From: Candidatus Helarchaeota archaeon
Lineage (GTDB): Archaea; Asgardarchaeota; Lokiarchaeia; Helarchaeales; JABXJV01
Reading direction: 5' to 3'
NCBI GenBank assembly: GCA_013375355.1
Contig: JABXJV010000057.1
Location: forward strand, 1 to 64,000
Length of the DNA stretch: 64,000 nucleotides
Shown here: positions 9,218 through 18,662 of the stretch, piece after piece
Layout of the letters: every line of letters begins with the position of its first letter
Numbering within the stretch: position 1 is the first letter of the stretch
Made by a program: the position numbers and the translations under genes
Notes under the pieces: model-generated
The model's input: the letters and a program-made list of their open reading frames with translations, nothing else
The model's database searches: none
What the model was told of the DNA's origin: nothing

Positions 9218-10197
9218 GGTAAAACCTCCCATTCTCTCAACTCTCGAATCATACCCCGATAATTTTGATTGAATTGTTCGACACACTTTTTGATAAAAAC
9301 TTGCGGATCTTCATTAATAACATCAAAGATATTCTTATATAATTCAATTTTAGCAGTTTTAATTCTTCCTTGCCCAAATTTAACTTTTTCACCATTAGAT
9401 TGTTGGAGTGCATATCGATGCGATCCAATCAAAATGGGATTTTCATTTGAGAGGTTCATAACGTAAAATAGAGCTCCAAGTTCGGTGTCTGACATATTTT
9501 CAAAATAAATATCGAATTTAAACTTGCTACCGGGATTAATTACTTCTTCATGCGAAATTCCGTGTCTTACCCTTAAATCTTTAATAATTGATGAGCTATT
9601 TTCTAAAATAGCATCAGAAATCGCAAGTTTAGATTTAAGCCCCATAGTCCCAAATATATTACAAACAAAACAAGCATGACTTGCATCCCTACATTGTTGT
9701 CTTTCAGGAATATCATTATTATCATATTTATAGACTTTTAAATGCCGCCATCCCGCTGATCGGATATTTCCACCGGATCGAGTAATGAAACAAGATGGCA
9801 TTAGGTCACGTGCAAGAAAAGATAGCTCTAAACGAGAGCGAAAGGTCCCTTTTAATGAAGATCCGGGAATAGCAAGCTGATTTTTAATTCTAAAATGCTC
9901 GTCAATATTTGTTGTATCAATTAATGGTGCTAGGTCAAATATTTTTTCTATTGGCAAATCAATTATTTTTTGCTCTAAATTCTCATCATATTCTAGTTTT
10001 AATTCTCCCGACTTTATTATGATGTAAAAATCTTTTAAAACATCAAATTCTAAATATACCTTACCAGTATTTAAGTTTGGTAGGATTTTATCTCTTGGAG
10101 TTACTTCAATCCATTTAACCCTTAGTCGAGGAGGACCAGTCCTCCGACCCCTGTCCCTATCAAAAGGTCTTTTCCCTTTAAATTTCTTATAACTCAT
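9211..10197 (-). CDS. Cas7-family RAMP protein with a basic N-terminus (third copy)
   Basis: A 328-residue Csm3-like RAMP subunit, longer than its siblings because of an arginine- and lysine-rich N-terminal tail of about 30 residues that may touch RNA. The core has IPGSSLKGTFRSRLELS, then the C....ACFVCNIFG zinc motif and KFGQGRIKTA near the end. Asp94 (in LIDTT) aligns with the catalytic aspartate of Csm3. ATG at 10197 overlaps the upstream stop as ATGA. A start six codons earlier is possible. Confidence 0.83.
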   Translation of the reverse strand: MSYKKFKGKRPFDRDRGRRTGPPRLRVKWIEVTPRDKILPNLNTGKVYLEFDVLKDFYIIIKSGELKLEYDENLEQKIIDLPIEKIFDLAPLIDTTNIDEHFRIKNQLAIPGSSLKGTFRSRLELSFLARDLMPSCFITRSGGNIRSAGWRHLKVYKYDNNDIPERQQCRDASHACFVCNIFGTMGLKSKLAISDAILENSSSIIKDLRVRHGISHEEVINPGSKFKFDIYFENMSDTELGALFYVMNLSNENPILIGSHRYALQQSNGEKVKFGQGRIKTAKIELYKNIFDVINEDPQVFIKKCVEQFNQNYRGMIRELREWEVLPC

Positions 10198-11018
10198 TGT
10201 ACTATCCGCTCCCATGCATTTATAAAAATTTCTAAAATCTCCTCTGTATATTTTTCCGCATCTTTTCCGTTCTTGCTTGGAATTTTAACTCTATTCGTTC
10301 CTTCGGTAACATCCTCTCCAATTTCAGGAATCATATTTTCAAATAATATTTTAAATTTTCCAAAACCACGACTAGAAAAGCTTCCTAAAAATAAGCGATG
10401 TTGATTAATTAATTTGAATGCGGAAAATAGTAAACCAATTTGTTCTGTACTTAAATTATTCATTGTTAATGAGAATCCAAATTCAGAACCAGGTTCTAGA
10501 AATTCCGTCTTATAGAGAGCTCCACGGTCTGTTCCACCCAATCGTCTATTCATGCTGGTACCTGCCTTTTTAGAAATTGTAAATGTTTCATTTGTTATGG
10601 GGTAACAATCAGTAAAAAATACATGGCTTTTAAAACCTGATGTTCCGAAAATCTTGCATATTTCGCAAAAATTTCTCTCTATATACTCAGAAATCTGTTC
10701 ATTATTAGGTCTACGTTTCAATAAATTTTTGAAATTAAAATTTCCACCACATGAATCTCTAAAGGATGTCGGCGTGCATGTAATTTTCTCTTTAGTTTTT
10801 GATTTATACACCTTTTCTGAAGCACTACGAACCAATCCTTTTAGGGAAGATCCAGGAATATATGGAACCATTCCATCTTTGGTTTTAATTCGGGTAATAG
10901 CTAAATCAGTGATTTGATAAGGAGATTCTTCTCTTGCTCCGCCAATTCGAATGGGAGAATCTATAAATAATTTACCTTTAATCCTTATTTGCTGTTTTAA
11001 TTTATCATGTCTAATCAA
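10194..11018 (-). CDS. Cas7-family RAMP protein (second copy)
   Basis: A 274-residue Csm3/Csx7-type subunit. Motifs are IRIGGA near residue 25, PYIPGSSLKGLVRSASEK, CEICKIFGTSG, NRRLGGTDRGALY and the C-terminal GSFSSRGFGKF loop. Asp38 (in ITDLAITR) sits where Csm3 has its RNA-cleaving aspartate. I prefer a TTG start at 11018, with AAGGGG upstream, to an ATG at 11063 that would overlap the previous gene by 35 bases. The gene is part of the cas operon and likely contributes a cutting subunit. Confidence 0.83.
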   Translation of the reverse strand: MIRHDKLKQQIRIKGKLFIDSPIRIGGAREESPYQITDLAITRIKTKDGMVPYIPGSSLKGLVRSASEKVYKSKTKEKITCTPTSFRDSCGGNFNFKNLLKRRPNNEQISEYIERNFCEICKIFGTSGFKSHVFFTDCYPITNETFTISKKAGTSMNRRLGGTDRGALYKTEFLEPGSEFGFSLTMNNLSTEQIGLLFSAFKLINQHRLFLGSFSSRGFGKFKILFENMIPEIGEDVTEGTNRVKIPSKNGKDAEKYTEEILEIFINAWERIVQ

Positions 11019-11028
11019 TTTTAACCCC

Positions 11029-11742
11029 TTACAAATCAGATACTGATTTTTGAACGTATTCAAAGCTCAAATTCTTAATATTATCCTCTGAAAGATAATT
11101 TATTTTATCAATTTTTAATTCTACTAGACCAAGTCCTGAGCTTGTTTTTCCACCTATTCGTATAGACCCAGATTGCAATTCCTTTAATAAAAGTTTAAGT
11201 AATTTTGCCTCTTCAGAATTCGACTTAAACAAATCCAAATTCTCGATAATCATTTTAAATTTAAATTCCGTCCCAGGAGTAATGGTCTCGACAGTAAAAA
11301 ATGCACCTCTTTGTGTAGAACCAGTAACACGATTAATTCCAATTCCTGGCTTAATATGAGTTGAAAAATCTAATACTGGTATTGCATCAGATATATATAC
11401 ATGCGAAGCAATCTGTTGAGAGCCAAAAATCTTGCAAGCTATACATTGATTTTCCTTATTATTCTGACAAGCACTTCTATGATTGAATGGATCACATACT
11501 GATTGGCCCGAACTAGAAGCAATTCTTTCAATAAAGGATCTAAAAACTCCCTTTAAGGATGAACCTGGAATGTAAGGTATGTTATCATCTTCGATTTTTA
11601 TCCTAATAAGTGGACTATCAACAGTTTCAGCTTCACCAAAAGCCCCAGTGGACGCCGTTCCAATATGAAGCTGGGTTGTATTTTTCAAGAGTCCCTCAAT
11701 CTCTATTCTAGAAATTAATTTATCAAAATTATCAGTTGGCAA
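11029..11742 (-). CDS. Cas7-family RAMP protein (Csm3-like, first copy)
   Basis: A 237-residue backbone subunit and the closest to a standard Csm3. It has LHIGTA, then TVDSPLIR with Asp42 in the catalytic position, PYIPGSSLKGVFRSFIER, the zinc motif C.ACKIFGSQ, INRVTGSTQRGAFF and IRIGGKTSSGLG. TTG start at 11742 with GAAGGT upstream. It follows the small-subunit gene by six bases. Intact catalytic residues suggest that it cleaves the bound target RNA. Confidence 0.87.
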   Translation of the reverse strand: MPTDNFDKLISRIEIEGLLKNTTQLHIGTASTGAFGEAETVDSPLIRIKIEDDNIPYIPGSSLKGVFRSFIERIASSSGQSVCDPFNHRSACQNNKENQCIACKIFGSQQIASHVYISDAIPVLDFSTHIKPGIGINRVTGSTQRGAFFTVETITPGTEFKFKMIIENLDLFKSNSEEAKLLKLLLKELQSGSIRIGGKTSSGLGLVELKIDKINYLSEDNIKNLSFEYVQKSVSDL

Positions 11743-11748
11743 TTTTTA

Positions 11749-12129
11749 TTACCTTCTAAGAAACTCTTGTAATAATGTATTAAAGTTACCAGTTTCTCTA
11801 ATTTGGTTTGATCTTAATCCTACTATTCTATTTCCATCATAAAGCCATTTAACAAGTCCAAGAAGTTCTCTAGCATTATTCTTAGCGGTTTCGGGATTTT
11901 GATCTAAAAATTCTTTCAGATTTTTGATAATTTCATTAGCTGCTTTCTTTCCAAATTTTTCTCTTTCAACTTGCCTTAAAATGTGAATTATTGTAATAAT
12001 AACGCCTTTAGATTTTGTTTCAGATTCCAATTTCTCTAAAAGTTGATTAATCTGAGCTCTCTCAGTTCTTTCTTCTGCGGCATATACAGCTACCTTTACC
12101 GCAGAGTCTAAAATATCCTCAAAATTCAA
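11749..12129 (-). CDS. Cas11-like small subunit, first gene of the III-D operon
   Basis: A 126-residue, almost wholly helical protein with no metal motif. Size, helicity and position directly before the Csm3-like gene fit the type III small subunit (Csm2/Cmr5/Cas11), which binds the target strand in the complex belly. Sequence similarity alone does not settle this. TTG start at 12129 with AAGGAGGT seven bases upstream. Transcription would begin in the 95-base gap shared with array 2. Confidence 0.65.
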   Translation of the reverse strand: MNFEDILDSAVKVAVYAAEERTERAQINQLLEKLESETKSKGVIITIIHILRQVEREKFGKKAANEIIKNLKEFLDQNPETAKNNARELLGLVKWLYDGNRIVGLRSNQIRETGNFNTLLQEFLRR

Positions 12130-12224
12130 TTTATAACCTCCTTCAAAATTTTAAAAGTGTTAAGTAATAGATTGTTGAAATATAAATAGTTTTATATGGA
12201 ATAACATCTAATTACATATCATCT
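12130..12224. promoter_or_regulatory. Divergent promoter region between cas operon and array 2
   Basis: This 95-base gap must hold the promoter for the minus-strand cas operon and the leader of the plus-strand array. TATAAATAGTTTTATATGG at 12181-12199 contains archaeal TATA-like boxes on both strands. The plus-strand box sits about 40 bases before the first repeat, and the minus-strand box about 65 bases before the TTG of the first cas gene. Assignment is by spacing and base content only. Confidence 0.5.
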
Positions 12225-14262
12225 ATTTCATTTAATAAACTCATAAAATGAGTGTTGAAAGGATTAAAAACTTACAATCTCTTTTAAGAGGTATTCATTT
12301 TTCTATATAACCTATTAAAGAATATTATTTTAACTACCATTTAATTTTATCCTGCGGCTCGTAAAAGTAGGATTGAAACCCATTCGGACTGATTATTCCC
12401 GTTGCCATTTTTGAGTTTCAGTAATTTGACTCATAAAATGAGGATTGAAAGTCGCAAAGAAGATCACATTTGTCTAGTTCTGTTTTAATTTCCAATGAAT
12501 AAACTCATAAAATGAGGATTGAATGAATATTTTAGGAACATTTTTGTTTGCATTAACGATAAGTTTCATTGATTAAACTCGTAAAATGAGGATTGAAAGC
12601 ATTTTTCTACCAGTTCATCCGCATATTCCAATAACTGTTTCATTTATTAAACTCGTAAAATGAGGATTGAAAGGATTCTGGACAATATTTTTGATTGAAA
12701 TGTTCTACCTGTTTCATTGATTAGACTCGTAAAATGAGGATTGAAAGGGATAAACATAATTACACTCTATCGCAACAGTCATTGTTTCATTGATTAGACT
12801 CAAAAAATGAGGATTGAAAGGGATATTGCCGTATGAAACATTCTGTGTTACCATATTTTTCAGTAGTGGCACTCATAAAATGAGGATTGAAAGCTGAAAA
12901 CTTTTCTCAAATACTTTAATGGTCTCAGTTTCATTAATTAAACTCGCAAAATGAGGATTGAAAGGGTTCATTTTTGTTTTCTTTTCTCAAAGAAAAACCG
13001 TTTCATTGATTAAACTCATAAAATGAGGATTGAAAGTCATAAAATATTCTGTAAGTGTTGGTGGTGGAAGCTGATTTCAGTGATTAAACTCGTAAAATGA
13101 GGATTGAAAGTTGAAAATGGATTGCGAATTCTGCGCCAAGTGCTATAGTTTCATTGAATAAACTCATAAAATGAGGATTGAAAGTTAACAGTCGTGAGAG
13201 CTGAATAAGATGCCGGCATAGTTTCATTAGTTAAACTCATAAAATGAGGATTGAAAGGGTTTTGGTTGTAAAGTGTCATAATGCGTTAGGAATCTTATAT
13301 TTCATTGGTCAAACTCGTAAAAAGAGGATTGAAAAACGACTTTATAAAGCACAGTAGCTTCCATAGTGATTGCGTTTCATTGGTTAAACTCGAAAAAGAG
13401 GATTGAAAACTATCCGAAATTGCTAAAACAGCGAACATTTGCATCAAGTTTCATTGATTAAACTCGTAAAATGAGGATTGAAAGCTTATCTCTGATTCAT
13501 GAACTAAATGTCCGAGATTCATTGATTAACCTCATAAAATGAGGATTGAAAGAAGTCCCGCCGTCTATCCATTAGCTTACACGGGCTAAGTTTCATAGAT
13601 TAGACTCGAAAAATGAAGGTTGAAAGTCTTGTTAAAGAGGAGTATTACAATTGAAGCATTTGATTTCATTGATTAAACTCGTAAAATAAGGATTGAAAGG
13701 CGATATCCGAGTCAGTTACGCTTCGACCTCCTCATATTTCAGTAGTAAGACTCGTAAAATGAGGATTGAAAGCCAACAACTGCTTCAAATATGGTTGCCA
13801 TTTTCCAGTTTCATTGATTAAACTCATAAAATGAGGATTGAAAGTTCTTCTAATTACTTTTTGGGGGCGTTGTTAATTCTATTTCATTAGTTAGACTCAT
13901 AAAATGAGGATTGAAAGAATCGAACTGCAGCTTTTGCCTGTACCATAGTGCAGAGTTTCATTGATTAGACTCATAAAATGAGGATTGAAATTTTGTCAAT
14001 CTCCTTTAAGTAATCAATAAATACTAAATTTCATTGATTAAACTCGTAAAATGAGGATTGAAAGCTTAATCGCCTCCAAACTTTCTTCTCCTGACTTTCT
14101 CGGTTTCATTGATTAAACTCATAAAATGAGGATTGAAAATTATTCTTTCCATACACCGCATAATACGTTACAGCAGTTTCATTGATTGAATTCGTAAAAC
14201 GAGAATTAAAATCTTAAAGCTCGACCGATACCATCTAAAGCACCGCCGTTTCAGTTAAATAA
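12225..14262 (+). CRISPR. CRISPR array 2 (27 repeats plus a partial copy)
   Basis: The 37-base repeat is the reverse complement of that in array 1. It begins GTTTCATTGATTAA, has A or G in the middle (CTCRTAAAA) and ends GGATTGAAAG. Repeats start at 12225, about 12344, 12415, about 12488, 12563, 12637, 12711, 12784, 12857, 12928, 13000, 13074, 13148, 13221, 13299, 13374 (36 bases), 13448, 13516, 13590, 13663, 13736, 13808, 13881, 13955, 14028, 14103 and 14176, with a fragment at 14248. Spacers are about 35-41 bases. The first four repeats are mutated, and the gap 12262-12343 is twice a normal spacer. Confidence 0.97.
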
Positions 14263-14422
14263 TTTCTTTAATTTATGAAAACATACTATTCATACTATTA
14301 AACATAACAAAAATCAATTTGGACTAAATTATTAGATTAGCTTTCTAATTTTGCAAAGTTAAATAAGAATTAATTTAGTAATAGTGAAAAATAGAATTAT
14401 TTTAAAGAATCTAATTATTTTT

Positions 14423-15028
14423 TCATATCCTTTTTAAAATTTGATTTAATTCGACTTCAGAATAAATGCTAGTTTTAAAAATTTCTGCAGAAAATCTTAG
14501 AGGGTGAAATATTTTTTTGATTTTCTCAGATAAATCCTGATATAATTCCTCATATGTTTTTGATTTCTGATAATCTGGATCTGATTTATGTAAAAATACT
14601 AAAAATTTGGGTACTAATTTTTGCAATTTTATAACAGAGATTATTTCTAAAAGATATTTGAAAGATTCTTCATATCTATCAGGATCTTGAATGTCAATAA
14701 CATATATTATTGAGTCTACGTAACTAAAGTAATAATCTTGCCGTTTAATATACTCTTGACGAAATGAGATTTGGCCACCTAAATCCCAAACAACGATTTT
14801 TTCATTATTAATTTCCATCTCCTCTATATTAAGCCCTTTAGTGGGTTTTAAATTTTTAGTTGATTCTGGTGACATTTGATTCTTTACAGTTTTTAATATT
14901 GAGGTTTTTCCAGCGTTATCAAGACCTAAGAGTACGATTTTTTTATTAATTTTAGCATTGTTTTCATTCATCATGATCATACCTAATGTAACAATTCTTG
15001 GAAAACAATTTATTATCTTTTTCATCAA
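14423..15028 (-). CDS. Arf/Rag-like small GTPase
   Basis: A compact GTPase with G1 GLDNAGKTS, switch I around KPTKGLN, G3 WDLGGQISF and G4 HKSD. The P-loop is Arf-type, while WDxGGQ with HKxD is the pattern of Rag/Gtr GTPases, so it looks intermediate between the two. The N-terminal 25 residues before KKIVLLG are probably over-predicted; a later methionine (near 14974) may be the real start. There is no lipidation motif. It is a close paralogue of the gene at 21763. A role in membrane or nutrient signalling is inference. Confidence 0.85.
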   Translation of the reverse strand: MMKKIINCFPRIVTLGMIMMNENNAKINKKIVLLGLDNAGKTSILKTVKNQMSPESTKNLKPTKGLNIEEMEINNEKIVVWDLGGQISFRQEYIKRQDYYFSYVDSIIYVIDIQDPDRYEESFKYLLEIISVIKLQKLVPKFLVFLHKSDPDYQKSKTYEELYQDLSEKIKKIFHPLRFSAEIFKTSIYSEVELNQILKRI

Positions 15029-15059
15029 TATTTGTACTCCTTAATTGGTGAATGCAATG

Positions 15060-15172
15060 AGTAATATGGACTACTATTCAGCAAGCTGAATGGTATTCGT
15101 CCCGAATTTGTCATCATCCTCCTTTCGGAGTCGGAGGGACTGGCTGGTCCACGCAGCCCTTTGCCGTACATC
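15060..15172 (-). ncRNA. Putative omega RNA (reRNA) at the 3-prime end of tnpB
   Basis: The minus strand directly after the tnpB stop holds a run of stable hairpins: GGAC...GTCC (about 15137-15150), CTCC...GGAG (about 15117-15130), and an 11-bp helix with an AA turn at 15072-15095 (ATTCAGC on one side, GCTGAAT on the other). TnpB guide RNAs in IS200/IS605 elements come from this position and usually overlap the end of the coding region. The segment is also richer in G and C than its surroundings. The guide boundary cannot be set from one copy. Confidence 0.55.
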
Positions 15173-16576
15173 TCAGAGACCTCTTGATGTAAGGCACTGT
15201 GTCAAAGTTCGTGAATTGTCGGGAGACTTTGCCCCGCTTTGAGCCGTATATATGGCACCATTCAGCATGGCGGAGGTTGATAAATCCACGTTATCCGCTG
15301 CCAACAATCTCACTTTCCGGATCATCGGAAAGTTCTTAACTGAAGGCACTTTTTTAAACTTCGACAACAAATTCACATATCCAATTACTGTTTTCAAGCC
15401 ATTATTCATTTTATGCGAGCCGCTGTATAAATCGATGAGCCCTTTTAGGGCAATGTTCAAGGAAGCGTTCCTATCCCTGTGATCGACGTGACCACAATTG
15501 CTGCATTTAAACAGTCTTTTACGTTTATGGGATTCTTTTTTGGTCTGGCAGAGCACACAGTTCTGAGAAGTGTAATGGGGACTTACGAAATAATTGAAAT
15601 ACCCGCGTATAAGTGCTTTATACGTGATAAAATCTTGCAATTTCCTAAAACCCCAACTATGATATTTCAAGTTTTTCTTTTTTCCCCAGTTTATATTATC
15701 CCGGATATTTGTTAGATCCTCGAAAATGACTACAGGGTATTCAAACTTCGAAATCCAACCGACCGCTAATTTGCTTGCGAGATGAAGGGCATGATTTGTA
15801 ATTTTTTGCTGTTTTCGACCTATTTTTTTTATCATCGATTTCTTGTCAACTTTTTGAAGCCTTTTTCGTATCTTGAAAAATTTAAATCGCTGATGGGCAA
15901 GTGGTGAAAAATCGATTATAAGTGACCCTAAAACAATACCACTCATATTCACGGCACTTAAAGCTATATTAGTAGTATTATTATCAATACCGATAAACGT
16001 GAAACCATTAGAATCATCAAATATTGGCTTTTTTCCTAAATCCACATTAACAAACAAGTAATATTTTTTACCCGTTTTTTTCAAATTTGCACTTCCAAAT
16101 TTTAGGGCTTCCGCCAGTCCAAGCTCAACTAATGTCATATGCCGCTTTGAACCTACGAATTCCAAGACCAACCTCACACCCTTTCTCACACTAATTCTAA
16201 CCCGGTTATTTGCTAAAATCTTATATCCTTCCTTATAATTGAGGCGGGCAGTCATTAAACCTTTCACGGGACTCGGTGGGCTTGCACGTGGGTCTGTTTT
16301 TCGCTTTGCTAAGTATGATTTTATCGATTCATTAGTCACATCCCGACAACACTGCCTAGTATTTACCAATATGTTCCCCTTTACTTGACATTTCTCTAGA
16401 AAAGTTTTAGAATATCGGCCAGACTTGCTCCAATGTTCCAGATATTGGTTGTAGACCGCCCCAAACTCTCTCATGAGATCATCCAATTGATCTTTTAACT
16501 TTTTCGAGGTGATCAAAAGCTTGAATTTCAACGCGATTATGATTTTATCTTTTTTATTTTTGCTATTCCATGGCAT
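15173..16576 (-). CDS. tnpB: TnpB RNA-guided nuclease, IS1341-type without TnpA
   Basis: A 467-residue OrfB/TnpB protein. RuvC residues are visible as Asp198 (GIDNN), Glu286 (VIFEDL) and Asp368 (DRNASLNI). The zinc ribbon is C340..C343...C358..C361. All catalytic residues are intact, so the enzyme may be active. No Y1 transposase (TnpA) gene is found nearby, so the element cannot move by itself. The last 60 residues are an extension whose DNA is GC-richer than the neighbours, typical when the coding end doubles as guide RNA. ATG start at 16576. It sits between the GTPase gene and the TPR gene and is likely a transferred element. Confidence 0.93.
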   Translation of the reverse strand: MPWNSKNKKDKIIIALKFKLLITSKKLKDQLDDLMREFGAVYNQYLEHWSKSGRYSKTFLEKCQVKGNILVNTRQCCRDVTNESIKSYLAKRKTDPRASPPSPVKGLMTARLNYKEGYKILANNRVRISVRKGVRLVLEFVGSKRHMTLVELGLAEALKFGSANLKKTGKKYYLFVNVDLGKKPIFDDSNGFTFIGIDNNTTNIALSAVNMSGIVLGSLIIDFSPLAHQRFKFFKIRKRLQKVDKKSMIKKIGRKQQKITNHALHLASKLAVGWISKFEYPVVIFEDLTNIRDNINWGKKKNLKYHSWGFRKLQDFITYKALIRGYFNYFVSPHYTSQNCVLCQTKKESHKRKRLFKCSNCGHVDHRDRNASLNIALKGLIDLYSGSHKMNNGLKTVIGYVNLLSKFKKVPSVKNFPMIRKVRLLAADNVDLSTSAMLNGAIYTAQSGAKSPDNSRTLTQCLTSRGL

Positions 16577-16852
16577 AACTTATTTATTATTGATTCATAT
16601 ATAAACTCCACTTTTTTCTTAAACTTATATTGATTTTTCGAAATTATTATTGCTATGAACTTTAACATTCGCCGCTTTTTCTCGTTATCCAACCTCTGCT
16701 CTATTCTTAAATAGGTCTAGAGCCGAATTTGAGGTCAAAATCTTTGATTTATTTATAAATGAAATTCATCAATTTGTTCATTTTTGGGAAAGTGGTCTAA
16801 GAAAAATTTAAATATCAAATATCGAAAATGATTAGAAAAGGGGTATTAAGGA

Positions 16853-18640
16853 TTGCCACCGAATATTGAAGAACTTAAAAAGAATAGAGATGTAAATGGT
16901 TTAATAAGTACCATTAAAAATCATAAAACCGGTGCAGAAGAACTAATTGTTTTTAATGCGATTGAAGCGCTTATCAAAATAGGTAAAAATGCTTTAAATC
17001 CCCTAATTCAAGCTCTTGATAAAGATAATGAGGGCAAAATTAATTTCTACCTAGGAGAAGCGATAAGTACGATTCTTATTAATTATCTATTATTTGATTA
17101 CGTGCAATCTCCAAGTTCTTTATTGGTTGAATTTCCAAATCCAATGGGTTATATTAAAATACCAATAACCAGTAGGGAGAAACAAGAGCTAATCTTAGTA
17201 GGATTAGTTGCTCATAATAAATATCTAGAAATATTAGATCCTCACGAATTGCCTGGATTTTACGAGTTTTGGACGTTTCGTCTTGGTATATTACACCAAA
17301 TGCTAGCAGATTATCAAGATAAGATAGAGAATTTAAAATTAGCAATAAAGTGTTTTGAAACTTGCGCAAGAGTTGGAAATCCGATGTTTAAAGCAGAAAA
17401 AATTGAAGAAAGGAAATCACGGATTTTAATGGAAGTATCAGTCATATATTTTGACCTCTCACAACTTGAAGATAAAATTAAAAACATTGAAAAAGCAATC
17501 GAAGCTTCTAAAAAAAGTCTAGAACACCTTGACCTTAATAAAACCCACCACATTGAGCAATACGTTCAAATTCAATTAAATCTCGGACATTATTACTGGC
17601 AATTGGCAAATATTGGTAATCTTCAGGATACCACTTTAATTAATCATGCTATTAATGCAAACGAAAATGCTCTAGAGCATAATCCCAACTCTAAAATGGC
17701 CTTATATAATATAGGTGTAATGCACACTCAGATTGGAAATCTTGATGAGGCGATTTATTTTTTAGAGAAACATTTAGATAATATGCCACAAAATAAAAAC
17801 GGTTGGCTTTTATTAGGGTCAGTATATGCAAAAAAATTAGATTATCATAAAGCAATTTATGCTTATGAAAAGTTTACCGAGCTTGATCCTGATTCTGAGA
17901 AGGTTTGGGGCTTTTTACGAGATCTTTGGAGAGAATTGGGTACATGGCCTAAAGTATTAGAATGTATAAAAAATTTGGTTAGAATTAACCCAAAAAATTC
18001 TGATAATTGGAATGACATGGGATTAACTTTTTCTAAAATGAATCAAATCGAAGAATCAATGAGAGCCTATAGAAAAGCTGTTCAAATGGATCCAAAAAAT
18101 TATAGAGCATGGGTTGGATTGGCTTATTGTCATGGTGAGCGGTTAGAATATGAAAAAGATGTAGAATGTTGTGAAAAAGCTTTAAAAATTGCCCCTAATT
18201 ATGTCAAAGCTCTCTATAATATCGGTCTAGCAAAAATTAAAATTGGCTCTCTAACTGGCGATATAGAATTTTTCAAGAGTGCTAACTTCTATTGTAAGAA
18301 ATTAATTCAAATTGATCCAAGACACGTGGACGGTTGGCTAAATTTTGGCGTTTCATATGGGGGCATAAATGACCTTCAAAATGCCAATAAGTGTTTTCAA
18401 AAAGCAGTTGAACTTGATCACCAAAGAATCGAAAGTTGGTTTAACCTAGGATTATCATATGAACAATTAGAAAATTTGCAACAGGCTTTAAGGTGTTATG
18501 ATGAAATTTTGAAAATAGACCCTTTTTCTGCTGGAGCTTGGTATGATAAATCTATTATTCTAAAAAGATTTGGTAAAATTGATGAAGCAAATTATTGTTA
18601 TTTACGTGCTTTAGAATTAGATCCGCATATTGAAGATTAA
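16853..18640 (+). CDS. TPR-repeat protein with HEAT-like N-terminus
   Basis: A 595-residue scaffold protein. The N-terminus (about residues 8-65) resembles a HEAT/PBS-lyase-type helical pair (VFNAIEALIKIG..AL.PLIQAL). From about residue 150 onwards there are many tetratricopeptide repeats, with the usual W/A.LG.......A...Y.KA..LDP pattern repeated about ten times to the end. TTG start at 16853, with AAGGGG upstream. No signal peptide or catalytic motif. The partner cannot be named. Such long TPR proteins are common in Asgard genomes. Confidence 0.88.
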   Translation: MPPNIEELKKNRDVNGLISTIKNHKTGAEELIVFNAIEALIKIGKNALNPLIQALDKDNEGKINFYLGEAISTILINYLLFDYVQSPSSLLVEFPNPMGYIKIPITSREKQELILVGLVAHNKYLEILDPHELPGFYEFWTFRLGILHQMLADYQDKIENLKLAIKCFETCARVGNPMFKAEKIEERKSRILMEVSVIYFDLSQLEDKIKNIEKAIEASKKSLEHLDLNKTHHIEQYVQIQLNLGHYYWQLANIGNLQDTTLINHAINANENALEHNPNSKMALYNIGVMHTQIGNLDEAIYFLEKHLDNMPQNKNGWLLLGSVYAKKLDYHKAIYAYEKFTELDPDSEKVWGFLRDLWRELGTWPKVLECIKNLVRINPKNSDNWNDMGLTFSKMNQIEESMRAYRKAVQMDPKNYRAWVGLAYCHGERLEYEKDVECCEKALKIAPNYVKALYNIGLAKIKIGSLTGDIEFFKSANFYCKKLIQIDPRHVDGWLNFGVSYGGINDLQNANKCFQKAVELDHQRIESWFNLGLSYEQLENLQQALRCYDEILKIDPFSAGAWYDKSIILKRFGKIDEANYCYLRALELDPHIED

Positions 18641-18662
18641 TTGGAAGAATTAGTTGATTCCG

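Noticed and set aside
15252..15715. Plus-strand ORFs within tnpB
   Set aside because: Antisense to an intact TnpB with all catalytic residues.
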